Shown here: in pieces, positions 19,428 through 28,618 of the stretch
Position numbering within the stretch: the first letter of the stretch is position 1
Layout of the letters: every line of letters starts with the position of its first letter
Source of the DNA: an uncultured Bacilli bacterium
GTDB taxonomy: Bacteria; Bacillota_I; Bacilli_A; RFN20; CAG-631
DNA length: 55,803 nucleotides
Assembly: GCA_947627355.1 (NCBI GenBank)
Contig: CANQVX010000011.1
Location: 1-55,803 of the forward strand
Direction: 5' to 3'
Made by a program: the position numbers and the translations under genes
Notes under the pieces: model-generated
Told to the model about the DNA's origin: nothing
Database searches by the model: none
The model's input: the letters and a program-made list of their open reading frames with translations, nothing else

Positions 19428-20435
19428 ATGAAGAAACGTTTATTATTTTTCATTCTTGGTATTACATCTTTTTCAAATTTAAATCAATTAAATACTGTAA
19501 ATGCTAGCTCATATTTTCTTCCTGGTGGCGAAAATGTTGCAATTGAAGTTAAAGCAGCCGGCTTACTAGTAACAGGTACTTATGATTTAATAACACCAAA
19601 TGGTACTTATAATCCTTCAAAAGATAATGATATTTTACGTGGTGATTTAATTTATGAAGTAAATGATACTAAAATAAGTTCAATCAATGATTTACCAAGC
19701 CTAATAACTGATAAAACAAAAGATGAATATAATTTACCCATGAAATTATATCGAAACCATGAATCTTATGATAAGATACTTAAATTAATAAAAATTGATA
19801 AAGATGGTAATTTAAAAACCGGACTTTTAGTAAAAGATAGAATACTAGGAATTGGTACAGTATCAATTTATAATACAAAAACTAATAGCTATGCAGCCTT
19901 AGGTCATCAATTTGTTGATAATGATTTTTCTGATATTGTTGAACTAACAACAGGTAATATATATGATAGTGAAGTGGTTGGAATTAGAAAAAGTAGTAAT
20001 GGTACACCAGGTGAAAAAGTCGCTCAAATCAATGAAAAGAAGCATTTAGGAACAATTATCAAAAACAATTCATTTGGAATTTATGGACAAGTTAATAAAC
20101 TACCAAATAAAAAACCAATGGCGATTAAAAAACAAGAAGATGTTAAAATAGGTCCAGCAGAAATCTATACAGTTATGAAAAATAAAACAATAGGTAAATA
20201 TAAAATAAAGATTATAAGTCTTAAAAAACAAGAAAGCATTCAAAGTAAAGGAATAACCTTTGAAATAGTTGATAAAGATTTATTAAATATGAGTAATGGT
20301 ATTATTCAAGGAATGAGTGGTTCAACAATTGTACAAGACAATAAAATTGTTGGCGCTGTAACTCATGTTTTAGTTGATGATGTTAAAAAAGGATATGGTA
20401 TTTATATCGAGTGGATGATACAAGAAATGTCATAA
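19428..20435 (+). CDS. spoIVB: SpoIVB serine peptidase (S55), forespore-to-mother-cell signal
   Basis: Secreted from the forespore to trigger pro-sigma-K processing. An N-terminal membrane/signal segment (MKKRLLFFILG) precedes a PDZ-like domain (about 60-120) and the S55 peptidase domain. Catalytic residues are visible: His160 in AALGHQF, Ser297 in QGMSGST and a likely Asp282; the following VGAVTHVLVDD and GYGIYIEWM are diagnostic. At 335 residues it is shorter than the roughly 425-residue Bacillus protein. ATG at 19428 is chosen because AAAGGAGG is at 19411-19418; the longer frame from 19368 would start before the promoter. Confidence 0.94.
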   Translation: MKKRLLFFILGITSFSNLNQLNTVNASSYFLPGGENVAIEVKAAGLLVTGTYDLITPNGTYNPSKDNDILRGDLIYEVNDTKISSINDLPSLITDKTKDEYNLPMKLYRNHESYDKILKLIKIDKDGNLKTGLLVKDRILGIGTVSIYNTKTNSYAALGHQFVDNDFSDIVELTTGNIYDSEVVGIRKSSNGTPGEKVAQINEKKHLGTIIKNNSFGIYGQVNKLPNKKPMAIKKQEDVKIGPAEIYTVMKNKTIGKYKIKIISLKKQESIQSKGITFEIVDKDLLNMSNGIIQGMSGSTIVQDNKIVGAVTHVLVDDVKKGYGIYIEWMIQEMS

Positions 20436-20443
20436 AGATAGAC

Positions 20444-20469
20444 AAAACAGGCAAATAATTGCCTGTTTT
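20444..20469 (+). terminator. Terminator after spoIVB
   Basis: Perfect 11-bp stem AAAACAGGCAA (20444-20454) / TTGCCTGTTTT (20459-20469) with an ATAA loop and terminal T run. Confidence 0.88.
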
Positions 20470-20486
20470 ATGATCTTGTAAAAAAT

Positions 20487-20518
20487 TTTTGGGAATATTT
20501 TGGGAATAATTTGACACA
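20487..20518 (+). promoter_or_regulatory. spo0A upstream region: tandem repeat and Spo0A-box-like site
   Basis: TTTTGGGAATA occurs twice in immediate tandem (20487-20497, 20498-20508). Directly after it lies TTTGACACA (20510-20518), whose reverse complement TGTGTCAAA matches the Spo0A box TTTGTCRAA at eight of nine bases and contains a TTGACA -35 sequence. No well-spaced -10 was found: the best is AACAAT (20536-20541), and a perfect TATAAT lies at 20547-20552 but 30 bp away. This could be a Spo0A-controlled promoter. Confidence 0.4.
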
Positions 20519-20577
20519 ACATTATGTAGATATTTAACAATAATTTTATAATTTTTTTGCACATGAGGTGGGGAAAA

Positions 20578-21396
20578 ATGACTAAAAACAGATATAAAAT
20601 TGTTGTTTTAGATGATAGTATTAATGTATTAAAAAGCTTTGAAGAAGAAACTAAATTACACGATGATTTTGTATTAGCTGGAAAGTATGATAATAGTGAA
20701 TTATTCTTAGAATGTTTAGAAGGAACTAAAGATGTATTTGACTTTGCTATTCTTGATTTAATCCTTCCAAGGATCGATGGCTTTGAAATAGCAAGAATTA
20801 TCAAAGCAAAATATGCTCATAAAGTTAAACATATTATTTGTATGTCAGGACTATCAAGTGACAACTTATTACATCAAATAAGTTATATTGGAATCGATTA
20901 TTTTGTTATGAAACCATTTTCGTTTGATTTATTGTTCAAAAAGTTATCAGATATTGCCGTATCGGATGTCAAAATATTTACAATTCTAAATCGTATTGAA
21001 AAAGAACAACTTGAATCTAGAGTAGAAAACGATATAACTGAAATCTTACATGAAATAGGAATTCCTGCTCATATCAAAGGCTATACGTATCTTAGAAAGG
21101 CCATTAGTGAAGTGTTTTTTAACCAGGATTATCTAGGACAAATAACTAAAACTTTATATCCAGAAATTGCAAATTTTTATCAAACCACTTCATCAAGAGT
21201 AGAAAGAGCAATTAGACATTCAATAGAAACTGCTTGGAATCGAGGTAATATTGATGCTATTAACCGAATATTTGGTTATACCATTAATGTTAACAAAGCA
21301 AAACCTACTAATTCTGAGTTTATTGCTATGATTGCTGATAAATTAATCTTAGGATATAAAGCAAAAGAGCAAAAAGCATATCAATTACAATATTAA
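20578..21396 (+). CDS. spo0A: Sporulation master regulator Spo0A
   Basis: Response regulator that commits the cell to sporulation. The receiver domain (1-120) has the acidic pair Asp12-Asp13, the phosphoacceptor Asp60 in [12 protein letters not shown], and Lys112 in MKPF. The C-terminal DNA-binding domain has [15 protein letters not shown] and the diagnostic recognition segment [20 protein letters not shown]. Length 272 residues. GAGGTGGGG (20565-20573) supports ATG 20578 rather than the upstream TTG at 20557. It is flanked by terminators, so it is a single-gene unit with its own promoter region. Confidence 0.96.
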   Translation: MTKNRYKIVVLDDSINVLKSFEEETKLHDDFVLAGKYDNSELFLECLEGTKDVFDFAILDLILPRIDGFEIARIIKAKYAHKVKHIICMSGLSSDNLLHQISYIGIDYFVMKPFSFDLLFKKLSDIAVSDVKIFTILNRIEKEQLESRVENDITEILHEIGIPAHIKGYTYLRKAISEVFFNQDYLGQITKTLYPEIANFYQTTSSRVERAIRHSIETAWNRGNIDAINRIFGYTINVNKAKPTNSEFIAMIADKLILGYKAKEQKAYQLQY

Positions 21397-21417
21397 GAGT
21401 ATGATTACTCTTTTTTT
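21395..21417 (+). terminator. Terminator after spo0A
   Basis: AAGAGTA (21395-21401) / TACTCTT (21406-21412), 4-base loop, T run; it overlaps the spo0A stop codon. Confidence 0.8.
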
Positions 21418-21430
21418 AATGCTTAAAAGA

Positions 21431-21439
21431 TGTTAAAAT
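21431..21439 (+). promoter_or_regulatory. Extended -10 promoter of the HAD phosphatase gene
   Basis: TGT plus TAAAAT (21434-21439), with only a T-rich -35 region. The SD GGTGAT starts seven bases downstream. Confidence 0.4.
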
Positions 21440-21454
21440 TACCTCGGTGATTTT

Positions 21455-22102
21455 ATGATTGATACAATTATTTTTGATTTAGATGGTACTTTATTGAATA
21501 CTTTAAATGATTTACATTATTGTTTAAATGAAACCTTAAAGAGATATAATTTACCATTGAAAACATATGATCAAACTAGACAATATGTCGGAAATGGCAT
21601 TAAAACCTTAATAAATAGAGCCTTAGATGATAATCATAAAGAATTATTAGACGATGCTTTTAAAACTTTTTTAGAACTATATGAGATACACAAATTAGAC
21701 ACAACTAAACCATATGAGGGAATAATTGATTTAGTTTTACAACTTTCTAAAAGAAATATTAAAATGGCAATTGTTTCAAATAAAATTGAAAAAGCGGTAA
21801 ATGAAATTTGTAAACCTATCTTTTATCCTAGTATTAAAGTAATGCTTGGTGAAACAAATACGCTAAAAAGAAAACCTGCTCCTGATATGGTTTATGAAGC
21901 AATAAAAAGACTTAATAGCAATCCTAATAATGTTTTATTTGTAGGTGATAGTGAAACTGATATTCAAACAGCAAAAAATGCCAATGTAAAAGTATGTGCT
22001 GTTAGCTGGGGATTTAGAGATAAAGATACATTACTTAAACTTGAACCAGATTATTTAATTGATAAACCAAACCAATTACTTGATTTACTAGAAACATTCT
22101 AA
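21455..22102 (+). CDS. HAD-superfamily phosphatase, phosphoglycolate phosphatase-like
   Basis: A 215-residue HAD hydrolase of the Gph/PpaX kind. Motif I is FDLDGTLLNT (Asp8, Asp10), motif II is AIVSNK, motif III the lysine in KRKPAPDMVYEA, and motif IV FVGDSETDIQTAKNA. A helical cap sits at about 15-80. Candidate substrates are 2-phosphoglycolate or pyrophosphate, which cannot be resolved from sequence. It is a monocistronic unit between two terminators, with start ATG 21455 after GGTGAT. Confidence 0.88.
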   Translation: MIDTIIFDLDGTLLNTLNDLHYCLNETLKRYNLPLKTYDQTRQYVGNGIKTLINRALDDNHKELLDDAFKTFLELYEIHKLDTTKPYEGIIDLVLQLSKRNIKMAIVSNKIEKAVNEICKPIFYPSIKVMLGETNTLKRKPAPDMVYEAIKRLNSNPNNVLFVGDSETDIQTAKNANVKVCAVSWGFRDKDTLLKLEPDYLIDKPNQLLDLLETF

Positions 22103-22127
22103 GTTAAAAAAGATTTAGAATGTTTTT
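22092..22127 (+). terminator. Terminator after the HAD phosphatase gene
   Basis: AAACATTCTAA (22092-22102) / TTAGAATGTTT (22115-22125), an 11-bp stem overlapping the stop codon, followed by T. Confidence 0.8.
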
Positions 22128-22139
22128 TTAAACCCATTA

Positions 22140-22148
22140 TGGTATAAT
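22140..22148 (+). promoter_or_regulatory. Extended -10 promoter of the 22.2-kb membrane protein gene
   Basis: TGG plus perfect TATAAT (22143-22148); no good -35. AAAGAGGTG follows at 22155-22163. Confidence 0.5.
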
Positions 22149-22168
22149 GGATTTAAAGAGGTGTTTTT

Positions 22169-23539
22169 ATGTTAAATTGGCTAAAATTTATAACTGGAAG
22201 CGTCATTTTTGACCGTGATGCTAAGCAAGCTTCTCAAAGAAAATTTTGGAATGTCTTGTTCTTTTTATTAATGCTTTTAATTATGCTTAGTTTTTTCTTT
22301 GCTATTGGTTATAATTTTGCATTTAAATATCATTATAAAGAATCACCAGAATATGTAAAAGCATATAGTTATGCTATGAAAAATGATGATTTTAACTGCA
22401 AAATTTCAAATAGTGAACTTGTTTGTTTTGAAGATAATAATGAACAAGATGAAACTACTACTAAAGTTGGAAAATTATTTTTAGATACTAGAACTATCAG
22501 AAATGATAATCCTGCTGAAGTTGCAGATTTAGATTATGATATTGTTATTGATACAAGAGCTAGAGATACTTTTATCGAATTTACCGCTTATTATGTATCA
22601 AAAACTGATAAAGAAGATGTAATCAATCACAAAGAATATTTAAATAAAACTGAAGAAGAAAGAAAAAATTATAAATTTTCGACAATTGAATATAGTCAAG
22701 AAGATTTAGATAAAACTGCTTATCTTGCTTTAGCTGACACTTATTTTGCTACAACTAGTGATACAAAAGCTCAAGCCGAATATGAAGCAATGAAAGTTAA
22801 TCTTGCTAAAACTGATGTAGATAAAATCAATTATTTTACTAAACAAGCTTTACCAGGAGTTATTAATGACTATGATTCAGCACCTATTTTGATGAGTTAT
22901 TATAGTGCCGAATTCTTAAAGACTAATTCTAAAAAAGAATTTGGTTATGAATATGATCATTATATTTTAATGCTTAGAGATAGCATGGTTACTGCTTATG
23001 TTACTAAACATAATGTTTTTGTTTATTTTGAAGGAACATATCGTAAAGTTGCAAGCAATTATCGTTTCCATAGCGAAAAAACACTTGCTTATTCTCAATC
23101 TAAATTCAATGAACATATTAAAGAATTTGTTATGGATGTTTATGATGATATTGGTTCAAGTCAAATCTTGAATTATGCTATTAATGTCTTTAGATATATG
23201 CCATTTGTTATTGTAATTATTGCTGCTCTTGCTTTATTTATGTTTTTACTTACTAGAATGTCTAATGATGATTATGCCGACGGAAAATACATTGGTTGTT
23301 TTAAAATAGCATGTGCATGTAGTTTAGGGGCCACTTTAGTTACTGGAATAATTGGCTTTATTCTTGTATTTTTCTTTAACCAAGGTGTTGCCTTTGGTAT
23401 TTCAATGTCATTATTAGTTTCCTTATTAGTATTAAGAGTATTATTATTAACCCTTATTTCCTTCTTTAAAAAGAGAAAAGAAAATAAGAGAGCCGCTATT
23501 AATGAAGATAATAGCGCCGAAAAAATGGAATTATTATAG
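22169..23539 (+). CDS. Membrane protein of unknown function, one N-terminal and about three C-terminal segments
   Basis: I do not recognise this 456-residue protein with confidence. After a short basic N-terminus there is a membrane segment (about 26-48), then a roughly 290-residue hydrophilic, tyrosine- and acid-rich domain probably outside the cell, then three membrane segments near 342-362, 377-400 and 403-428 and a lysine/glutamate-rich cytoplasmic tail. This topology is like DUF1189 proteins, but no clear motif confirms that. It lies between terminators and immediately before the GHL10 lipoprotein, so a shared envelope role is possible. Confidence 0.6.
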   Translation: MLNWLKFITGSVIFDRDAKQASQRKFWNVLFFLLMLLIMLSFFFAIGYNFAFKYHYKESPEYVKAYSYAMKNDDFNCKISNSELVCFEDNNEQDETTTKVGKLFLDTRTIRNDNPAEVADLDYDIVIDTRARDTFIEFTAYYVSKTDKEDVINHKEYLNKTEEERKNYKFSTIEYSQEDLDKTAYLALADTYFATTSDTKAQAEYEAMKVNLAKTDVDKINYFTKQALPGVINDYDSAPILMSYYSAEFLKTNSKKEFGYEYDHYILMLRDSMVTAYVTKHNVFVYFEGTYRKVASNYRFHSEKTLAYSQSKFNEHIKEFVMDVYDDIGSSQILNYAINVFRYMPFVIVIIAALALFMFLLTRMSNDDYADGKYIGCFKIACACSLGATLVTGIIGFILVFFFNQGVAFGISMSLLVSLLVLRVLLLTLISFFKKRKENKRAAINEDNSAEKMELL

Positions 23540-23565
23540 AAAATCATCTGATTTTCTATTTTTTT
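23536..23565 (+). terminator. Terminator-like hairpin abutting the next ribosome site
   Basis: ATAGAAAAT (23536-23544) / ATTTTCTAT (23551-23559), 6-base loop and T run to 23565. The next gene's AAGGAGA starts at 23566, leaving no room for a downstream promoter. Confidence 0.75.
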
Positions 23566-23577
23566 AAGGAGAAAAAC

Positions 23578-26500
23578 ATGAAAAAATCATTAAAAAATAT
23601 TATTTTTAGTCTTCTTGCTTTCAGTGTTGTTTTTACTGGATGTAGTCCTAAATCCAATAATTCATCTAATAACTATGATGATTATGATTATGTTGGTGGC
23701 GATGAAACTGATTCTAAAAGATATGTTTATGCTGATTCAGGAGTTCTTGCTACAACTAAAATAAAAATCTCTAATATTACTGATTTAACTGTTGTAACTA
23801 ATCCTCAAAGAATGCCATCTGAAACAGCATTTGATACAGCTACAACAATTTTTAAGGTCGATATTGATACTTATCATAAAACATCCTCATATAGAAATGG
23901 AATTGAATGTATTTTATATACTCCTGATTTTTATTTTGCTAATACCAATGCTACTAATGAATATTATGAAATGATAGCAACTTATGATAATACATCTAAA
24001 AAATATATGGTTACGCAAATAAACGAAAATGGAAAAGCATATATTCCTTTAAATGGTATTGTAATCGCTGTTCCTAAACAAAATCCTGCTAAAGGTATAA
24101 CAATGTCTAATCCAATTAATGTTGGCTCTACTATTGAATTTACAACAGGATATGTTCCGGCTAGATATGACTATGCTATTGTTAATCAAGATGGAATAAG
24201 AGCACCATTTAATACAGTAAATGAATATCGTTCTGATTCTAATGTCGTTTTATATTCAAAGGAATATGGAAGTTATACCAAAACTAATGAATATGGAGCT
24301 GAAATTTATGTCGATTATGATTTTAAAAAAGACCAATATTTTATCGCTGGTTTTAGAGGAAATGGTAAGGTGCTTGGTGATTTAAATGAAGATCCATTAC
24401 ATTATGGTGGTAAAATTCCTAACTATGGTTTTGCTATTAGTGCTCATAGAAAGGCTTATGGCTTTCAATGGTATCGTGAAGGAAGAAAATTCTTAAAAGG
24501 TGATACAATCACTTTAGAAAATTATTATTTATATTCATTAAATAAAAGCACTCAATTCATTAGAAATGGTGTTGATAATTCAACAGTTCGTAACAACGAT
24601 AAATTAAACGTAGTTACTCCTGAAGCACCATTTTTAGATGAATTTGGTTATACTAATTATGGCTTATGGCAAGCTTATGAACTTGCTGTTGTTAATATGG
24701 GTGAATATGGCTTAGTTACTGCTATGGATAGAGAAGTTGGTTGTCCTAAAGATGGCTATATCTTATCAGGACAAGGTCAAGTTGCAACTAAGTTACAAGA
24801 ATGTGCTAGATTAGGTTCATTAGTTAAATTAGATGGTAATAAGATTTATATAATTGATGATGTTGGAACTAATCAAGTTGTTGAATTATTATATTATGAA
24901 AACTTACTTGATACTAAATTGCTTGAAGGAAAAACTAATCTATATGATTATGATTATGAAACTTTAGAAACTAATATAAACCAACTAAAGAAATATAATG
25001 AAGAAATTTCAGCACTTAAACAAAAAATGAAAAATGAAACTAGTGATAAGAAAATAGAATCTTATGCAGTTGAAATCATGTATAAGATGACACTAGCAAA
25101 AGACTGCTATAACATTGCTTATGCAGCTGCTAATGAATCACCATATGTTGATGGTAGAGCAGCATGGTTATTTAGTACTAACACTAATTCATTAAAAGAA
25201 GTTCAAGATATGATAAAACATTATAAAGAAGCAAATATTAATTTGATTTATTTATGTTTCTTTGATGGAACAACTTCTTTTGAAACCGAAACAGTTCCAC
25301 TTAATCAAGGTTATGTTGGTGATTTTGGTGAATATGGTCAAAACAATTTCTTAGGTGCTTTTATTGGTGAAGCCCATAAAGCTGGTATTCAAGTACATGG
25401 TTGGACTACTAATTTCCATGTTGGAAATGTAGGAGATAGTAATGTTTTATTTAATAATCATCCAGATTGGCAGCAAGTATATTATGATGGAAATGTTGAT
25501 AGCAAAGATGAAATGACTGAACAAACATTATTATATTTTGATCAAACTAATCCAGAAGTACAAGATTTCTTGATTGATTTTTATAATGAAGTTCTTGAAA
25601 AGTTTGATTTAGATGGCCTTCATTTAGACTATATTCGTTATGCTGCTGGTAATGATGTAGCATCTCCTAACAATGTTTATTGTCAAATTCCTACGGATCG
25701 TAGATTATATGCTGAAAATTGTTTGAATCGAACTCAAGGCTATACAGAACATGCCATGACTGAATTTAAAGAAAAATATAATTTAGATCCTAGTGTAGAT
25801 GTAAAAGAATATGTTAAAGATATTAATAATTATTTGAAATGGTCTGAATATCGTACTAGTGTTATCACAGACTTTGTTAAAAGAATTCATGATGAAGTAA
25901 TTGTTCCAAATGATACTATGTTATCAATGGCAATTGTACCTGAAGTTGAACACGCAAAAGCAAATAAAATGCAAGACTGGACAACATGGGTTAACAATGG
26001 TTGGATTGATATGGTAAATGGTATGTATTATTCATCTGATCCAAATAGAATTCTAATTGAATCAAATCAAGTAAAAGATATCGAAGAAAATAAAGTATAT
26101 GATTATCCAGGTATTTTAGTTACTTCTTATTATTCATTACCTAATATTCAAAATATTTATTATATTCAAGCTGCTCATAAAGCATTTAATATGGGTGTTT
26201 CAATATTTGATGCTAATGCTATTTATAGTTATCAAAGATTAATTTATAGCAACTCTAATATTGATTTAGAAACATTACTTAAAATTGGTACTCATCGAAA
26301 TAAAGCGGTCTTGCCAAATGATTCATTAGATAAAGTTGTCGATGCATTTATTTCAAATATTTCCGATAGAATCGATAATATTTATCTTAAAAATAATGCT
26401 ATGACTGAAACTCAAAAAACACAACTCATGGAAAAATTAAATCAATTATCTAAGACAGATTCAAGTGTTTTAATAAACCAACTAACAACTTTAAAAGCAA

Positions 26501-26601
26501 GTTTAAGTCAATATGGTAATGATAAAATTGTCGATAGAATCGGTGAATATATCGATGTAATGTTAAGTATTAGTAATATTAAAATTGCTAGAAATCGTTA
26601 A
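23578..26601 (+). CDS. Lipoprotein with GHL10-type glycoside-hydrolase-like domain
   Basis: A 1007-residue exported protein. The signal peptide ends in the lipobox VFTGC (Cys22). The N-terminal half (about 50-450) is a beta-rich region with no family I recognise. About 515-900 is a TIM-barrel of the GHL10/DUF187 kind: RAAWLFSTNTNSLKEVQDMI, KAGIQVHGWTTNF, LLYFDQTNPEVQDFLIDF and the signature FDLDGLHLDYIRYA with catalytic-type acids. The C-terminus (920-1007) is helical. Such proteins are thought to act on peptidoglycan or surface glycans. AAGGAGA at 23566-23572 sits directly after a terminator hairpin. Confidence 0.82.
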   Translation: MKKSLKNIIFSLLAFSVVFTGCSPKSNNSSNNYDDYDYVGGDETDSKRYVYADSGVLATTKIKISNITDLTVVTNPQRMPSETAFDTATTIFKVDIDTYHKTSSYRNGIECILYTPDFYFANTNATNEYYEMIATYDNTSKKYMVTQINENGKAYIPLNGIVIAVPKQNPAKGITMSNPINVGSTIEFTTGYVPARYDYAIVNQDGIRAPFNTVNEYRSDSNVVLYSKEYGSYTKTNEYGAEIYVDYDFKKDQYFIAGFRGNGKVLGDLNEDPLHYGGKIPNYGFAISAHRKAYGFQWYREGRKFLKGDTITLENYYLYSLNKSTQFIRNGVDNSTVRNNDKLNVVTPEAPFLDEFGYTNYGLWQAYELAVVNMGEYGLVTAMDREVGCPKDGYILSGQGQVATKLQECARLGSLVKLDGNKIYIIDDVGTNQVVELLYYENLLDTKLLEGKTNLYDYDYETLETNINQLKKYNEEISALKQKMKNETSDKKIESYAVEIMYKMTLAKDCYNIAYAAANESPYVDGRAAWLFSTNTNSLKEVQDMIKHYKEANINLIYLCFFDGTTSFETETVPLNQGYVGDFGEYGQNNFLGAFIGEAHKAGIQVHGWTTNFHVGNVGDSNVLFNNHPDWQQVYYDGNVDSKDEMTEQTLLYFDQTNPEVQDFLIDFYNEVLEKFDLDGLHLDYIRYAAGNDVASPNNVYCQIPTDRRLYAENCLNRTQGYTEHAMTEFKEKYNLDPSVDVKEYVKDINNYLKWSEYRTSVITDFVKRIHDEVIVPNDTMLSMAIVPEVEHAKANKMQDWTTWVNNGWIDMVNGMYYSSDPNRILIESNQVKDIEENKVYDYPGILVTSYYSLPNIQNIYYIQAAHKAFNMGVSIFDANAIYSYQRLIYSNSNIDLETLLKIGTHRNKAVLPNDSLDKVVDAFISNISDRIDNIYLKNNAMTETQKTQLMEKLNQLSKTDSSVLINQLTTLKASLSQYGNDKIVDRIGEYIDVMLSISNIKIARNR

Positions 26602-26617
26602 TATTTAAAATTCATAT

Positions 26618-26652
26618 AACCTTTGTAGACTGACCTCTATAAAGGTTTTTTT
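26618..26652 (+). terminator. Terminator after the GHL10 lipoprotein gene
   Basis: A 12-bp stem AACCTTTGTAGA (26618-26629) / TCTATAAAGGTT (26636-26647) with one G-T pair, then a T run. Confidence 0.85.
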
Positions 26653-26686
26653 GTGCTTATTTTTACTAATTTATATTCTTTAAACA

Positions 26687-26692
26687 TATAGT
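26687..26692 (+). promoter_or_regulatory. Probable -10 box of the cell-wall/division cluster
   Basis: TATAGT (26687-26692); the -35 (TTACTA at 26663-26668, 18-bp spacer) is weak. The SD AGGTGAT starts seven bases later. Confidence 0.4.
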
Positions 26693-26709
26693 TTAAATAG
26701 GTGATTACT

Positions 26710-28614
26710 ATGATTTACTATACATTAAAAAAGAAAATAAATGTTTTAAGAGTGATTGTTATTATAATGATTAGTTGTGTTATCTTAAAACTTGGTTATG
26801 CTCAATTTGTACAATATAAAAAGATTGATTTAAAAGCAACTGATTTATGGGAAAGAAGTTTTCCTTTAGAAGCATCACGAGGAAATATTTATGATTGTAA
26901 TATGGAAGTGCTTGCTAGTAATTTACCAACCATGTCAGTAGTTGTTATTCCTTTTCAAGTTAAAGATAAAGAAACTGTGTCAAGTAAATTAGCTTCAATT
27001 CTTGAATGTGATAAAGATAGATTGTTTGAAAAAATATCTAAAAAAGCATCAATTGTTAGATTATCACCTGAAGGAAGACAAATAAGTGATGAAAAAGCTT
27101 ATCTTATAAATAAAGAAAAACTTTCCGGCGTTTATGTCGTGCAAGATTCAAAAAGGTATTATCCTTATAATGAATTATTAGCGCCAAGTCTAGGCTTTGT
27201 TGGTATAGATAATCAAGGACTTGCCGGGATTGAAGCCAAATATGATAACTACTTAAAAGGTAAAAATGGTTCATTAAATTATAAAATGGATGCCAAAGGT
27301 GGTTTAATGAATGGTTTTATATCAAGAATGGAAAGTCCTGTCAGTGGACTTTCTTTACAACTTACCATCAATTTACAGATTCAAGAAATAATCGAAAGAG
27401 AATTAACAAATGCCTATGCTAAATATAATCCTGATACAATCTTAGCACTAGCAATGAATCCTAATAACGGTGAAATACTAGCTATATCAAATAGACCAAC
27501 ATATAATCCAAATAATTATCAAGATGCTAGTCAAGAAGTATATAATCGTAACTTACCAATTTGGATGAATTATGAACCTGGTTCAACTTTTAAATCAATC
27601 ACTTTTGCTGCTGGCCTTGAAGAAAATAAATTTGATATGTTTAAAGATACTTATTATGATACTGGTTCAGTTGTAGTAGAAGGTAGAACTATTAAATCAT
27701 GGAAAAAAGGTGGCCATGGATTACAAACATTTTTAGAAGTATTAGAAAACTCATCAAACCCAGGATTTGTTGAAATATCCAGAAGACTTGGAACTAAAAC
27801 GTTATATGAATATGTTAAAAAGTTTGGTTTTAGTAAGAAAACAGGTGTTGATTTAGTTGGTGAATCTAGTGGTATTTTCTTTAACTATGATGATTATGGT
27901 GAACTTGAAAATGCTACAACCGCTTTTGGACAAGGAATATCAACAACTGCTATTCAATTAGTTAGAGCATTTTCAGCTTTAATTAATGGTGGTCGTTTAT
28001 ATGTGCCAAAAATATCAAAATCATTAATCCTTACAAGTAATAAAGAAGTCTTATTTGATTTTCCAACCATTGTTGAAAATGAACAAGTAATTAGTAAAAA
28101 AACAAGTGAATTAATGCGTTATGCCTTAGAAAGTGTAGTTTCTAAGGGTAGTGGTAGAAAAGCCTATATCGAAGGTTATCGAGTGGGCGGAAAGACAGGA
28201 ACTGCTCAAAAAGCAAAAAATGGTGTTTATCTAGAAAATGAATATATCTTATCATTTTTAGCAGGTGCACCTATGAATGATCCAAAAATAGTTGTCTACG
28301 TGGCAATGGATAATCCTAAAAGCACTATTCAATATGGTGGAACAATTATTGGTCCAATCATGAAAAACATCTTAGAAGATGCATTGGTAGCTTTAAATGT
28401 ATCAAAAAGTAATGAAGGAATTGATTTTGAATATACTTGGATGGATACCAAGACGTATGAAGTTGAAAATTATATAGGACTAGACAAAAGTAAAGTTAAA
28501 TCAAAATATTTTAGATTTCAATTTGTAGGTGATGGAAATAAAGTTTTAGATCAACTACCAAAAGTTGGAGAAAAAATAGAAGAAGGAAAGACAATTGTGC
28601 TCTTTTTAGGTTAA
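26710..28614 (+). CDS. spoVD: Class B penicillin-binding protein with one PASTA domain (SpoVD/FtsI type)
   Basis: Peptidoglycan transpeptidase anchored by one N-terminal membrane segment (about 12-32). The dimerisation domain starts with EASRGNIYDCN. Transpeptidase motifs are Ser292 in PGSTFKSIT, SSN at 348-350 and KTG at 495-497. A single C-terminal PASTA domain (about 575-634) is seen; one PASTA is typical of SpoVD, whereas Bacillus FtsI/PBP2B has two. Since it is the only class B PBP in this division cluster, it may serve division, the spore cortex or both. The ATG at 26710 follows AGGTGAT. murE begins four bases after the stop. Confidence 0.88.
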   Translation: MIYYTLKKKINVLRVIVIIMISCVILKLGYAQFVQYKKIDLKATDLWERSFPLEASRGNIYDCNMEVLASNLPTMSVVVIPFQVKDKETVSSKLASILECDKDRLFEKISKKASIVRLSPEGRQISDEKAYLINKEKLSGVYVVQDSKRYYPYNELLAPSLGFVGIDNQGLAGIEAKYDNYLKGKNGSLNYKMDAKGGLMNGFISRMESPVSGLSLQLTINLQIQEIIERELTNAYAKYNPDTILALAMNPNNGEILAISNRPTYNPNNYQDASQEVYNRNLPIWMNYEPGSTFKSITFAAGLEENKFDMFKDTYYDTGSVVVEGRTIKSWKKGGHGLQTFLEVLENSSNPGFVEISRRLGTKTLYEYVKKFGFSKKTGVDLVGESSGIFFNYDDYGELENATTAFGQGISTTAIQLVRAFSALINGGRLYVPKISKSLILTSNKEVLFDFPTIVENEQVISKKTSELMRYALESVVSKGSGRKAYIEGYRVGGKTGTAQKAKNGVYLENEYILSFLAGAPMNDPKIVVYVAMDNPKSTIQYGGTIIGPIMKNILEDALVALNVSKSNEGIDFEYTWMDTKTYEVENYIGLDKSKVKSKYFRFQFVGDGNKVLDQLPKVGEKIEEGKTIVLFLG

Positions 28615-28618
28615 GTTT

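Noticed and set aside
20557-20577. TTG 20557 or ATG 20563 as the spo0A start
   Set aside because: Both precede or overlap the SD GAGGTGGGG; the ATG at 20578 gives the normal receiver-domain N-terminus.
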